Positions 31,610 through 43,194 are shown, counted from the stretch's first letter. The stretch is DNA of 64,000 nt from Oxytricha trifallax (GCA_000711775.1 ARYC01017801.1:50164-114163), one strand, 5' to 3'. Translations and numbers: made by a program. The notes: generated by a model from the letters alone, not told the origin.

Positions 31610-33000
31610 TTGAGAAGAGCGGCACAACTCTGATTAAACCAATAAAAATACATTTGCATTAACCAAAGATAGTTGAGTCCATAAACGCTTCCACTTACGG
31701 GGCCTAATTAAGACACTTTTGACGAGTCAACCTTTGAGATTGAAATATAAGTTAAGAAGGAGTTCATCAAAGTGACTGGACTTCACAAATTGAAGAGAGG
31801 TTAAATAACCCGCTATAGAGCATTTACTTTTACAGCGAAAGTTGACTTTTAATGAAAAGAATGCAATAAAGTTTTCCTCTACAAGTCAACTTATAAGAGT
31901 AACTTGAGATATACACAATGATGAGTTCTATGAGTAGCTATATTCTCATACTAGAGACCTCAAAGTGCACTTAATGAAAAAGCACAATCAAAGTTTTGTC
32001 CTTATTCATGAAACTTCAGGAAAAAAGTTAATTTAAAAAAGAAGATCAAGAAACCCAGTAGAGTCTCTTATGGTTTAAGTCTAGAATTAAATTAAAATGA
32101 AGAAAGCAGTCAAGAACTTTCCAGTCTATGAGATCAATAAAATCACTGTTAATATAGAGGCAATAAAGATTCCCATATTAAAAATTATTGACTTAGATTC
32201 TTGCCTTGAAAGCCACCTCACTCTTGAAGATAAAATAGAGAAGAGAGTCATCACTGATTTCTAATATGCCTATAAAATATATCCATTCAATTACTTCCTT
32301 GCTGATGACAAGTTCTAAATGGAATTTGCTAATGAGTATTATACTCAATAACAGGCAAAGTTAGAGAGTGTAAGCTTATTATTTAGCTATATGCTATAAT
32401 ACTTTGAAAAGATCAAGTTGCATTTAAACTTCTTCTCCTCGAGATGACTTACAGTGAATTTTTATCTGACAATAGATGCCAAAGATAAATTAGCTAGATA
32501 GTATAGCAGTTGAGGGAACTGAAGAACTTCACAAGCTAGATTATGTTGATAGAGACTTAAAGCCTGAGAACATCATGATGAACTTTCAGCCTCTTAAAGT
32601 TTATATTATTGACTTCAGCAAAGCTCAAAGAGTGCAAGCCTCTGCATAATGAAATGTATTCGGCACTCCTAGATATTTCCCGTAGAAAGAGGATTGGAGA
32701 GATGGAGACACTTAATGGGATATCTGGGCTCTCGCAGAAATAATAATAGAGAGTGACATGCCAAGAAACGATTACTTTAGCTACAGGGGTGAGAGAGATT
32801 CTATGCAGAGAATCAAACAATATTCGATAAATATAATATAAATGGAGATCGCAGAGAACTTGCATGCTCTTCTATTATCAAGCCAAGCTCAGAGAATAAT
32901 CAAACAATTGATTGAATCAAACAGCAACCTAGAAAGGTAATATTCAGAGAACTGCTACATGACTCTAAGCTAATGTTTGTTTGAAATATCTTTAAGAATC
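31610..33000 (+). CDS. TBE 57-kDa-type zinc-finger/protein-kinase ORF
   Basis: Early block PNQDTFDESTFEIEIQVKKE, decayed C2H2 fingers around 31845-32010 (SHTRDLKVHLMKKHN retained), linker VKNFPVYEINKITVNIEAIK, then LDSCLESHLTLEDKIEKRV and YPFNYFLADDKFQMEFANEY. The kinase catalytic block YVDRDLKPENIMMNFQPLKV followed by YIIDFSKAQ is at about 32538-32640. As in copy 1, HRD is DRD and DFG is DFS, so kinase activity is uncertain. Multiple slips disrupt the finger region, so this copy is probably not intact. The antisense frame 32557-32865 is a shadow. Confidence 0.8.
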
Positions 33001-33142
33001 GCTTGTTATACTCACTTAAATTACTAATATTTAAACATTAAACCCCTACACCCACCTTACCCTAATAAATAATGCCTTAAAAGTCTACTTTTATCATTCA
33101 AAAACTCAATCAAATTACTGATAGGGTTTTGGTGTTTTGAAT

Positions 33143-34177
33143 GCCATTTTATTAATTACAGTATAAGTTAATAAATATATTTAATGAGAATACTTAATAT
33201 TTAAGATGGTTTAATTTTTAGGGATAAATTTGATCTGAATGTATTCCTAATTATTGTCTGTTATTTAATAAAATTATTAGCTTACATTTTTATTTTTAAA
33301 TTCCCCATTTTGAATGTATTTTATTAATTTTTGTTTCTTATTAAATTTAATTATAACTTTAGTAATGAATTTTAAATCAAAAATTAAAAAAGTTTCTTTG
33401 TTTTTTATTTAATTATTATAAAGTCCCACATCGTAGTAACATAATTGTTCTAAAATTAGTTAACAAGCTTTTAACAATTAAATCTCAGATTTTAATTAAC
33501 AAATGCTTTTTCTAAAAATTAGTGCTTGCATCTAATTTTTTTAACATCTTTTAGTCATTAGTAGTAGTTAATAATTTATGAGATTGCTTCTAATATTTGA
33601 AATTACCTTTCAATTATATCATCCTGAGTTAATGTCTTTTACTTCAAATCTTCTTTACTTGAGTCATAAATGTTACTAACTTAGATTTTTTGCATTTTGA
33701 ATTATCACCACTATGTTAACTCCTCAAATACTGCTTAATAAAATCTATTTATTCTAATTTATATTAATAACAATTATTTTAATATAATCTGAGTGTTTTA
33801 CGAGTGTCTGTTTTTTTTAAAAAGTATTAGTAAGTTAAATTTTCCAAGTTTATAAATGAAGTATATTTTGCTTTTAAGAAATATGATATTCAATAAAATT
33901 TAATTTAAGCAAATAATTAAATTTTATCACTATTTAATAACTAACTTTAATCAGTTTAAATAATATGAATTGATTATTTCAAAATTATTCTAGAATTAAA
34001 ATTAAAATATAATTCTAAAATAATAATTGATGCAACCAATTTAAGTGATCTATACTTATTTATTAAGAGAGAGAAAATAAGATGTAAAGAGGATTGCTTT
34101 ATGATACTTTTTTAATTAAATAATTAGAGAATGCTTATTATTATTTAGCTGATCTAATTTATACTCCCTTTTAAGCA
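33143..34177. other. AT-rich spacer with an isolated foldback-type end
   Basis: AAATTCCCCATTTTGAATGT ending in ATTTTATTAA (33300-33330) resembles one end of the TA-flanked foldback superfamily; no partner end was found nearby, so it may be a solo relic. A second, weaker match (GAATGTATTCCTAATTA) is at 33238. I see no gene in the rest. Confidence 0.35.
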
Positions 34178-34357
34178 TCATTAATTGAAACAAAGAGGTA
34201 AAAACACAGTAACTAAATTCATTTTTAATATTGAAAGGCCAGGAATGTTGCTACCTAGCTTTCGAATTACTTGCCAGATCAAGTGACTGTCTGCATTTAG
34301 ATTCCCATTAAAATTATTAATCTTTTCTGAATTCTAAATGTAGTGCAGAGTTTTTTT
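34178..34357 (-). CDS. Short coding segment, possible MDS
   Basis: Minus strand, TGA at 34178-34180. Reads NNFNGNLNADSHLIWQVIRK then LGSNIPGLSILKMNLVTVFL. It is GC-richer than everything within 1 kb on either side, and the residue pattern is protein-like, with no slip. About 60 codons, no start visible. No family recognised. Confidence 0.38.
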
Positions 34358-34359
34358 TC

Positions 34360-35460
34360 AGATTTTATTAAAGGAATATTTTTATCCAGATTTATTCAAG
34401 GATATCTGTATATATGTATAATTTTTATTAATTTTTTATGTTGTTTAAGAAATGATAATATATTAATATTAATCAATCTGTTAATAGTAAAATATAGTAA
34501 AATATTTACTGCCAATTTATAGTAGCATAAAATTATTATTGAAAAAATATAAAAGAATTGGAAATATTTTAATTTAAAATTCAAAAAAAGTCATAATTTT
34601 GATAGTTATAAATATAAACACAAGTTATTAACTAAAACTGTTATAAATTTAAAGAATTTTTGCAAATGTATCTTGAAACTGCTCTTAAATACGTTTTAAT
34701 GTTGAAACGTATTTTTAGATTTTCTAAAATATTTATATTCTTGGGAAGCGGTTGGTAGTATGTTTAATTAAAAATTATTTCATTTAGTATAAGCACGTTT
34801 GTTGTGTTGTAAAATTTACATGATTTTCATCTTATTTTAGCGCCTAAAAGCTGAAAATCTTAAAGTTTTTGTTATTTTCAAGTCAAATGCCATGAATATC
34901 TATTCATAGTTGATTCTCTTAGCTTTAAATATTATTACTTTTTAAGTGTTAGAAATTTAAACAAAAATATGAGTTTAACAATTTAATACCAGATAAGCTA
35001 ATATATTCTAAAATCTCTCTTGTTACCATTTTGTTTTAAGATTATCTAATTATATTAAGTTTTAATATTAACAAATATATTTCTAAAATTATAAAAATAC
35101 ATAGACGATTTAAGAATTATTAAAAACAGTGTTTTTATAATAAAGTTTAATTCAAGTGATTTTAATTTTTTTAATTTTTCAATCAAAAAAATAATTGTTG
35201 CATATACTTTAATAAAATACTAGAAGTATAAATAATTTCATTTTAAATTTTAAATAATAATTTTTTTTATAACAAGGTTTACAGTTATTTATTTATAATA
35301 TAATAAAATTTTACTAAAATCTTTATTTAATAATTTCTTTTTAAATAAAAACATATTGAGATCTTATTTTCCGAAAATAGAGATAATTATGCTATTAGTT
35401 TCAATAAAACCATAAAACTTTGAAGGATACACACTTCAAGTTTTAACTATGAACTTTTTT
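34360..35460. other. AT-rich spacer
   Basis: Over 85% A+T by eye, with a short inverted repeat AAATACGTTT...AAACGTATTT at 34688-34713. No supportable frame on either strand once TAA/TAG are taken as sense; the open frames here translate to F/I/K/L/N/Y only. Confidence 0.3.
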
Positions 35461-35892
35461 TCACTTTTAGATAATATTTTGTATTTTATTTTCGTTTTGC
35501 CTTAATTCATATAAATTGAAGATTAAACTAGTTATTTTGCTGAAAACATGATCTAATTCATTACAAATATTAAATAAATTTAGAGTTGACCTTAGAAACT
35601 TTTATGATGGAAAAATATTAATTTTTAATTAACCATTAAAAATAAGTTAATAGTCCCATTCTATAACAAATGTAAACCCACATAAATTTTCGACTTATTT
35701 AAATATAATCAAAAAGAATGAATTCATAATAGAATAATAGTAGTATTTATAGTACTTAAGGTTGTTAAAATGTGAAATATAAATACCACAGATAATTACC
35801 AAGAAGTAAAACAACTTCTAAAAATCAGAACTAGCTATCTTTTATTCCCATCGCAATTCCCCGCCTTTATTCTATCTTCTCAATCCCTTTGA
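35461..35892 (-). CDS. Open frame of about 143 codons, uncertain gene
   Basis: Minus strand from just after a TGA (35893-35895) to TGA 35461-35463. It begins SKGLRRQNKGGELRWEQKIA and later reads QVENLCGFTFVIEWDYQLIF and NELDHVFSKITSLIFNLYEL. The first 25 codons are GC-rich (CCCATCGCAATTCCCCGCC on plus), the middle is AT-rich and may be IES. Weak evidence; no family. Confidence 0.28.
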
Positions 35893-36274
35893 TCAAACTG
35901 TAACTAATCAATTGATTATCTTAATTTTATTTTTTAACTTTCATTTTGTAAGCAAATCTCATAAAAGCATATTTATCCGGCTGAGCATATTTTTAAAATC
36001 ATAAATTACTTAATTTTTAAAGGAATAACTAGGGTTATCATAAATAAAAATTTCAGACAAGAAATTTAAAAATAATTTAATACAAACAAGTAATTAAAAC
36101 TAATTAAATGTATATTTAAATATTACTTAAGCAAAAGAAATATTTGGACTAAATATTAAATGGCATAATTTTTAATTGGATATATTGATTTAAACTAATA
36201 AAAAAATGCATACATAATATGGATTTAGTAATTGAAAATGTAAATAAATTATTAACAAAATAAACTTTGAAATG

Positions 36275-36500
36275 GGCAATATGTTTCTAGAAAGACTCCT
36301 ATGTTCAGAAACCATGCCCTTTTTCCAGGGAAATCTGGCAGCCACCAGCATAATTGGAATGAAAAACTAGATATCAGTTTGAATACTCAGTGGAGAATGA
36401 AAACTTCAAAAAGAGATGACCATACTCAAGATTATATGTTTCTTGCCTTTCTATCTGCTTAAAGATTTCAGATATAAATCTTGAACTAAAACACAAAAGT
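36275..36500 (+). CDS. Short coding segment, candidate MDS
   Basis: The plus-strand frame reads ERKTPMFRNHALFPGKSGSH, QHNWNEKLDISLNTQWRMKT and SKRDDHTQDYMFLAFLSAQ, a clearly non-random composition with many H, R, D and W, then dissolves into AT-rich sequence. An alternative start MGNMFLERLL in the first phase suggests a slip near 36300. Charged, polar composition; no recognised domain. Likely an internal MDS with IES on both sides. Confidence 0.45.
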
Positions 36501-36654
36501 AGTGACTAAAATTTTACTGCTATTTTAATGTATCTGGTAAAAACTTTTAATATCAATCGAATTATAAAATAGTAATACAAAAAAGTTACATTGATCGACT
36601 ATATTATTTAATTTTCTTAATCAATATTTATTTTCTTTACTCAAATTATGTAAG

Positions 36655-36690
36655 ACAATCGAGGAAAGTTTCGAGCGTTTCTCGATTGCC
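36655..36690. repeat. Small hairpin CAATCGAG / CTCGATTG
   Basis: CAATCGAGGAAAG...CGTTTCTCGATTG forms an 8-bp stem with partial extension. It is followed 90 bp later by a GC-richer patch containing GCCCC three times (36763-36825) that echoes the GTGGGGC hairpin at 10495. No coding sense. It could be an element terminus or a structured RNA; unproven. Confidence 0.3.
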
Positions 36691-37020
36691 TTGATTTTGA
36701 TAATATAGTTTCATTGTTTGATTATTTATTCTTAATATGTTAATTGGGGGTTGAAATAATTCCTGCCCCAAAACTTTATTTGTGCCCAAGGGAGGAAATT
36801 TCTTGCCCCACTAAGATAGTTGTCTGCCTCATTAATAAAAATTATAAATATTTTATAAATTTCTAAAAATCTTAATCATCAATTATGATATAATTATTTA
36901 TTATATAGAATCCAATTTCATTTTTATTTTTATAAAGAATTCAAATATTAATATCAAAGTACATAAAATAAAAAACAAAAGTATTGTATTTAATAAATAT
37001 TAAATTAAAAAGAGAGCGAA

Positions 37021-38520
37021 ATGCCCTACCTCAATAAGCACTAGAAATAACATAACAGACAGTGCATCAGAACACATGACTTCGTCAAGTTTTCCCAATA
37101 GATATACACCCTCATCACTCACAGAGATGAATGGGGATAGATTACAATAGGGAAACTCTTATTCATGATTAGAACCATTATCTAGAATGGTTTAGGTGAT
37201 TCATCAAAACTCAAGTACCAAATCTCCCCCCTGAGTCCTAGGATAGAAAGTTCAGACTACATTTCCAGAAATCTACTAGAACTCTACCACGAACTCTCAT
37301 GCTCTATGTAAATCAACAACAAACTCATTAAGAGACCTACCTAACCTACGACACAAAGAACTACGACTATTTAAGTAATCAGAATACACACAGCGGAAGA
37401 ATAAGTAAACCGACCCTCACCTCCTCCAAACTAACCTTTACCTACTAAATACCTATCTGAATCTCCTTCACCTTCAAACCTAAGTGATTACATGGCCAAA
37501 AGAGCTGACCCAGAATACCTCAAAGCAGCCATGCAAGGAAGGAAAGATTACGAAGGAGACTACTCAAGTGACGGATCCTCTTCAGAATTCCTACCCACTC
37601 CAGACCTGTCTGAATCTTCAGGTGAAGTAGAAGAAGTATCAGATTGGGAAGAGGATCACCAACCAGCCATAGTGACTAAACAACAATAGTATATAGACCT
37701 ATTCCGACTGGTAAATAAAATAGTTGACTAGGAAAAAATAATCAATACTAAATAGTAAACTAATTAGGATCTTACTTTAATTAATGATAATATTATTATT
37801 ATAAATAAGAACCCTAAAAACATTTAAATGTTAGGAGACGTATTAATGAGGGATGCTAACCTAAATGCAATGGACGACTACCACAAAAGTAGACAAGCTA
37901 GTAACAAAGTCCCAATTGAAACTTGGGAACAAATGTTAGAAATTAGAGAGTCTGTAGTAGTCCTAAAAATTCAATCAGCTTACACAGGACTATACAAAAT
38001 AATTTACCAGATAGCCTTAGCAATGAGCTCGAATATAAAATTCGAGTTCAGCCAACTTCTAGTCCTATTATAAAAAGTTGACAATGAAAACACAAACGAA
38101 CAAGTTTTCAAGATGAAAAAAGATCCAATAGCAACAAAAAGAGTCAAAATTTTACTTTCAATCATTCTCTTTAACAACCAAATGAATTCCCAAGCTATAT
38201 AAGCATTTGCGATAGACTTTGACCCTATATTCAATTCAGTCTTATTCTAATTCAAAGTCTTAACAAACCAAGCTAGCTTTCTAAGGAAAGACATAATCTA
38301 ACTTATCACCATCACCTTCAAACTATAAATATAACTTAATCTTTTTTAATTTAAAATATATGAGACCCAACTAATGAGACTACCCAGAACAAAAATGGTG
38401 GATGACCAAATTGTTGTCCAAAAACCAGGAAAGAAATACAATGGAAAAGGAAACAAGAAAGGAAGAAGAAAGAACCAGAGAAAACCAAGAAGAAGAAACC
38501 AAAGAAAAAGAAGAAATTGA
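37021..38520 (+). CDS. Undisturbed 499-codon ORF, novel protein with acidic middle and very basic tail
   Basis: ATG 37021, TGA 38518-38520, with no slip over 1.5 kb and about 40 Gln as TAA/TAG. Regions: N-terminal about 1-100 (MPYLNKHQKQHNRQCIRTHD, RDEWGQITIGKLLFMIRTII); Pro-rich 120-150 (RPSPPPNQPLPTKYLSESPS); acidic 170-215 (DYSSDGSSSEFLPTPDLSES, VEEVSDWEEDHQP); helical 270-420 (IETWEQMLEIRESVVVLKIQ, PIATKRVKILLSIILFNNQM); and a Lys/Arg/Asn-rich tail 465-499 (KKGRRKNQRKPRRRNQRKRR). The basic tail suggests nucleic acid binding. It is followed by a 3' region with an inverted repeat and a TTA-rich tail, as in retroposed units. Its integrity among otherwise broken frames suggests recent arrival or selection. 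A Gag/ORF1-like role is an inference only. Minus-strand frames at 38351-38575 are shadows. Confidence 0.8.
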
Positions 38521-38635
38521 GGACAGAAACTTCCGAAAATTGGAGGATAGATAGGGATTGACCTTTAGCATACATACACTCGTAGGCCCTTGAGGCCTAA
38601 ATGTGAGTTAATTATTATTATTATCATTATTTTAA
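38521..38635 (+). other. 3' flank of the 499-codon ORF with hairpin and TTA-rich tail
   Basis: After the TGA comes about 60 bp of mixed sequence, then GGCCCTTGAGGCC (38585-38597, a 5-bp stem), then ATTATTATTATTATC (about 38611-38628). This 'hairpin followed by simple-repeat tail' resembles the 3' end of non-LTR retroposons, and a similar layout (TCCCTCAGAGACC then TTATTATTATTATTACC) follows the minus-strand ORF at 45.8 kb. Confidence 0.45.
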
Positions 38636-38639
38636 AGTA

Positions 38640-39779
38640 TTGTATTGTTTTTAATATAAAATTTGACAAAGAATAACAGTATACATTTTAAATTTTATAT
38701 TAAATGTATTTTATAGTGTATGGTAATGGCAATTAAAACTTTTATGTTTTTAATATTTTTATTTCCAAAAAGTATAAAATTTTATATTGGAAGGCAACAA
38801 ACTCCCCGCCCATTTATTATATATTCTTTTAATATTTTAATGAAAATACTTTAAATTATGAAAATGATTTTATGAAATTAAGTTAATAGTCAATACTTTT
38901 TCACTTTTGTGCTATTAAATTTTTTTAATTAAGAATCAAGCTTGATTAAATTGTGATACTTTAAATATATAGTCTGAATAAATTATAATCAAAACCTAAT
39001 AAATAAATAAATTTATGGATATTTAATAAGTTTAAACTTTTTTCTAAAAGTTTTCCAATTTCCTCAATATTATTTTTATTATTATAAATCAATAAATTAA
39101 TAATAACATCTATACTATTGAGTTAATTACTGTCCTTAATTTATTAAAGATTCTTATTATCTTAAAATGTAAAACAAATTTAAAATATTTATAATTTTTA
39201 TATAAAAAAATCTTTTAAGTTATTCGATTAATCATACTTACAAAATAGTGTTAATATAAATTAATGAGATATTTTCACTATAATTATTAATTAAGCTACC
39301 TATTTTTAAAAAGATTTTTATAAATTCTAAATAAGAATGTAATTGTAGCTACAAATATTTCTTATAATGATTCAAATATTTTTGAAAGATGAGGTGAAAT
39401 CACGACAATTTAAAAAAATTCCATAAAAATAAACAATTGCAACTAAGGCGCTCGTGACAAGATTACATATTACAAATTACAAATTCTGATTTTAGCTCAT
39501 CTTCTGTGTCTTTTTTATTGTAGATAGAAAAAACGGCAGATCAGTGCTTTGAAATACTTAGTTTCAACTAATATATTTCCTTTATATTGCATTAAATTAT
39601 TCTTTAAGCCGCAATTATTTTATTAATCACTCTGTACCTATTATTATATTATTTTAATTATAATTATGTAATATCTATTAAAAAATATATTTAAAGATAG
39701 GGTTGGTTTTTTTAGTTTATGTACTCTTTTTACTAAATACAATTTAACGACTTTAACATTGGAACCGTAATTTTTAAAT
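38640..39779. other. AT-rich spacer
   Basis: Mostly low-complexity A+T. A GC-richer patch at about 39395-39545 has a possible small minus-strand frame (39372-39500, MSQNQNLQFVICNLVTSALV) with one hydrophobic helix, and TTTTTTATTGTAG at 39520 resembles a 3' splice site; neither is strong enough to call. ACTCCCCGCCCATTTATTAT at 38801 stands out from its surroundings. Confidence 0.3.
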
Positions 39780-39786
39780 GTTTTTT

Positions 39787-40405
39787 GGGGGGGGCAACAC
39801 CTGAACCAGTAAATTATATTCATATTTTAACCTCCCTAAAAGCTCTTTAAATGCACGACTAAGATCAAATAAGGGTCAATAAACATGAATAAAGCATTAA
39901 AAATAGTTATAGACAACTCCATCATGTCCAAATGATAAAGTTTATTCATGAAAAAATCATATTAAAATTTGATTTTTTATTAATTTTTTTCAAAAATATT
40001 TTGTATTTTATTCTTGAATTTTGATTTAACTAAGTGTTATGCAAGCTATATCCCAACAAGTCACCAATCAAAATATATATAAGTATACTAAACTCATATT
40101 AAGATATACCTCCTTGAATTAAATCGGTGACTTGTTGGGATATAGCTTGCATAACACTTAGTTAAATCAAAATTCAAGAATAAAATACAAAATATTTTTG
40201 AAAAAAATTAATAAAAAATCAAATTTTAATATGATTTTTTCATGAATAAACTTTATCATTTGGACATGATGGAGTTGTCTATAACTATTTTTAATGCTTT
40301 ATTCATGTTTATTGACCCTTATTTGATCTTAGTCGTGCATTTAAAGAGCTTTTAGGGAGGTTAAAATATGAATATAATTTACTGGTTCAGGTGTTGCCCC
40401 CCCCC
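39787..40405. mobile_element. 619-bp foldback element tipped by G8/C9, 7-bp target duplication
   Basis: The left end is eight G, then CAACACCTGAACCAG; the right end is the complement ending in nine C. Arms of about 278 bp (39787-40064 and 40126-40405) are essentially perfect, around a 61-bp unique loop. GTTTTTT lies immediately outside both ends (39780-39786, 40406-40412), a 7-bp direct repeat that reads as a target-site duplication. This is unlike the TA-flanked family in both termini and target. No coding capacity. Confidence 0.8.
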
Positions 40406-40412
40406 CGTTTTT

Positions 40413-41190
40413 TGTAATTAATAAGTTAAATTTAAATTTTTCTTCTAATGATGTTTCCTTTAATAGCTTTAAAATTAAATATGGATTTATAAAAAATATC
40501 TTTGAAAATATTTTATAAATTATTTATATAATCAACATCTTATTGATAAAATTTGAAAATTAAGATTTTTTTTCATACAAAATACAAAAACTGACAATAC
40601 TTAAGCAAGTGTGATTTAAATTATATCTAAAATTTTAAAATCTACTAAGAATAAGAATCCATATACTGTAAATATGAAAAAAAAGTTGCTTAAAAGTTAG
40701 TTAGCTTTAGAAAATATAATTATTATTGTTATTATCAGAATTAATTAACTCGAAATAATCACATGTCTTATAAATTTTAAATTATTTTGAAAATTATTAT
40801 TTATTCACATTTTTTTCATTGAATCAACTAAAATTTTATGTATTTTTGCAATTTTTAATACTAAATTAGAAATTACAATGAAGCTTCTTTATTATTTAAA
40901 TTTCTAAAACTATATAAAAATTATACTCTGTTATTATTTTAAATATTATTCTGATTACGTATTTCGAAGATTTCTCATAATATAGCCATTTTTATTTTAA
41001 TATAGGATGTTTAATTATATTACGTTAATAATGTAAACAATTTTTATTATAATATGTAATTATTAACTTAAAAAGTCAAGAGCTGACGTTCTCTAGAAAG
41101 AAAGTATTCACGTTTTCAAATGTAATACCCTCAAAATTCCTAGACGCTCAGTACGGGTTTACTTAAAAAGTTTGATGCCTAATGCTCTTT
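40413..41190. other. AT-rich spacer
   Basis: No supportable gene. Near 41100-41190 GC rises (CCTAGACGCTCAGTACGGG) ahead of the coding region that follows. Confidence 0.3.
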
Positions 41191-41194
41191 CCAT

Positions 41195-41906
41195 AGCGAT
41201 GAACATAAATCGTTAAAAGCTACATATGGACATGAATATGATCATTAGGAAACAGATAGTGAAACATTTGATTATGATTTTAGTATTACACCAACTTCAA
41301 TAACCTAAGTTGGAACGAACGTATGACAAAGGTTAGAGAATAGTGCAAGAGAGAATAAGAACAATATCTGTATGACTACTACAAAAGCAGAGTACAAAGC
41401 TACCACTACACTCACTAAAAAGAGAGAGTATAAGGGAAACAATAAGAAAAACATAAAAAAAATAAGAAAAGTCACCTACATTTTAAAGTGAACAAGAATC
41501 TCATTGTAGAGATACATTCTTATAACCTCATTTTAATCAAACACAAACTTCAGACTCAATCAAAAATAACATAAATAGTCAAGACAAGAAAGCTGACAAA
41601 ATTAATGTTCGAACAGCTGAAGCTATTATCCCACAAACTTCGAAATGCACAAAGCCAATTCAAAAACTACAAATCTCTATTTTTCTTAAAGGATTATAAA
41701 ATCCATAAACCCCAGAGACCCTAAACCAAAACCCCATTACTTTATAGGAAGGGGAAGTAATACAGAAAAAAACAATGCAAAGTTTACTACATAACTTTCT
41801 TAAACAAAATACTAAATCTACAATTTAGAAACCAACCTACTTCAATTTTTACAGAGCTAAACAAAAGAAGCTGACTCTCAAGAACTTAAGATTACAAATG
41901 TCTTGA
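41195..41906 (+). CDS. Unrecognised protein, several phases
   Basis: Starts around 41199 with DEHKSLKATYGHEYDHQETD and SETFDYDFSITPTSITQVG; a slip near 41330 leads through a Lys/Tyr-rich part; from about 41580 the frame reads KADKINVRTAEAIIPQTSKC, TKPIQKLQISIFLKGLQNP, ETLNQNPITLQEGEVIQKK and YFNFYRAKQKKLTLKNLRLQ, ending at TGA 41904-41906. The composition is polar with a basic C-terminus. C4A4-like strings inside (AACCAAAACCCC) are part of the coding sequence, not a TBE end. It may belong with the fragment at 44.85 kb as pieces of one unit. Confidence 0.42.
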
Positions 41907-42224
41907 TATAATCAACTGAGACTGCTCTACAAGAAAAAAATAAATATCAAGATTTCTCAGTTGGTGAAAATCATCTTGTCATTTAATCACCGTCCCGGGT
42001 ATTAAATAGGAAACCAGACAATATGTCAAGATCTAAGACCACAACAGAATCTGATCAGTTTCTGACCTACTTTTCAACAGATTTTTAAAATATCTAATTA
42101 AATATATTTCAAACATAAATGAATGAAGAACTATATTAGATAAAAGAGAAATAGAAATTTGTCTTTCAATTAATACTAAGTAATTTTAAAGACCTATTTA
42201 AAACCTAATAGATCGTTAAGACAT

Positions 42225-42290
42225 GAGAATTGGAGTTAAGAGCAATTAAATTAAAATTAATTAGTAGTAGTAGTAAATAACTTTAGGTAA
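42225..42290. repeat. Partial copy of the 243-bp TA-flanked element end
   Basis: GACATGAGAATTGGAGTTAAGAGCAATTAAATTAAAATTAATTA resembles the inner arm of the element at 52733-52975 (there GCGAGGATAGGAGTTAAGAACAATT). It is followed by (AGT)n. Only one arm is seen, so this is a fragment. Confidence 0.4.
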
Positions 42291-42386
42291 TTAAAAATAA
42301 GGAATACTACATAGGTAAGTATAGTTTGTGAGATCTCAAAAATATTACTAATAGAAGCCCGTAAAAGCGGTTCTCCGCTAATTTAT

Positions 42387-43085
42387 TCAATGCTTATCTT
42401 CATGTCCATCTTCTAACATTTGCTTCTCTGTCACATCATGCTTGATAGCCTTACTTGGCTTCTCTTGAAAAGTTATTTTGTTGTGATTTACAGTTCTCTC
42501 TGAATCTTCTGCAACTGCTTGTTCGACATCTCTGTTCTGTTATTGCTCTGATCCTTCGCTGAACAAGCAGTACTCCAGCTCCGTTAAATGTCCGTCAAAT
42601 TCACCTCCAGCGTTCTCCTGGTGCTCAAATTCTTGCTCTAACTCTGTTTTCAAGTCATTCCTTTGGACAATTACTTCCCAGTTGACTATTTATTGAATGA
42701 AGCTCTCTTGATGATATTATTCTCAGATCTCACAAATTATTCTTCCTAATTTCAATATTTTGTTTGGATATTCATCTTGTTAAACTATCTTGTAGTTTCT
42801 CTTCATCATATTCAAGATTTATTAGTTGAAATAAGCTAAAATATAAATTAAAATGAATTAGTAATAATATTAATAGTAATAAAAGTAATAGAAATAGTAA
42901 ATCTAAAAAAAGCGTTCCATCTTCTTGTTCATCTTCATTTTCATCGTCTTTATCACTTAAATTCATAAACTATTGCCTTTCTTTCTGTGACTTCTTGAAG
43001 TACCTCTTCGTTGACGCCCTAAGTCTTACCAGGTGCAACCCCTGTTAAAATAAAAAGTTAGATATGATTTTTGTAACTTAAATTA
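42387..43085 (-). CDS. Acidic, Glu-rich protein gene (repeat family copy D)
   Basis: Minus strand. The upstream part matches the dispersed repeat (TTTAAGTTACAAAAATCATA, T-rich tract ending AACAGGGG, then TGCACCTGGTAAGAC) and reads KKSQKERQQFMNLSDKDDEN with an acidic run. An AT-rich hydrophobic stretch (42790-42900) may be an IES. Downstream, after a slip, comes NWEVIVQRNDLKTELEQEFE, NAGGEFDGHLTELEYCLFSE, DVEQAVAEDSERTVNHNKIT and KHDVTEKQMLEDGHEDKH, ending at TGA 42387-42389. The tract ending ACAG looks like an intron 3' end. Function unknown. Confidence 0.55.
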
Positions 43086-43194
43086 TATTGAATGACACAG
43101 CACCTTAAGAACAGACATTTTCTCATTTTTGTTTATTATTAATTAATTATAAAATATAATTCACTTTATTCCAAAAAAAAATTGTAATTCTATC

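Larger units (their letters stand above)
29209..33139 (+). mobile_element. TBE: TBE-class transposon, copy 2 (about 3.9 kb)
   Basis: Left end CAAAACCCCAAAACGG; right end GGGTTTTGGTGTTTTG, a slightly mutated complement. AAT flanks both sides (29206-29208, 33140-33142), an ANT target duplication. Gene order is transposase (plus), 22-kDa type (minus), 57-kDa zinc-finger/kinase (plus), the standard TBE arrangement. The shared subterminal ATCATTCAAAAACTCAATCAAA occurs at 33088 here and at 18940 in copy 1. Copy 1 is in the opposite orientation, so the two form a large inverted pair 10 kb apart. Confidence 0.92.

Noticed and set aside
38351..38575. Two overlapping minus-strand hydrophobic ORFs
   Set aside because: They are antisense to the Lys/Arg-rich tail of the 499-codon ORF.
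41720..41745. AACCAAAACCCCATTAC as a TBE or telomere-like end
   Set aside because: It is in phase within a protein-like frame and has no adjoining TBE sequence.
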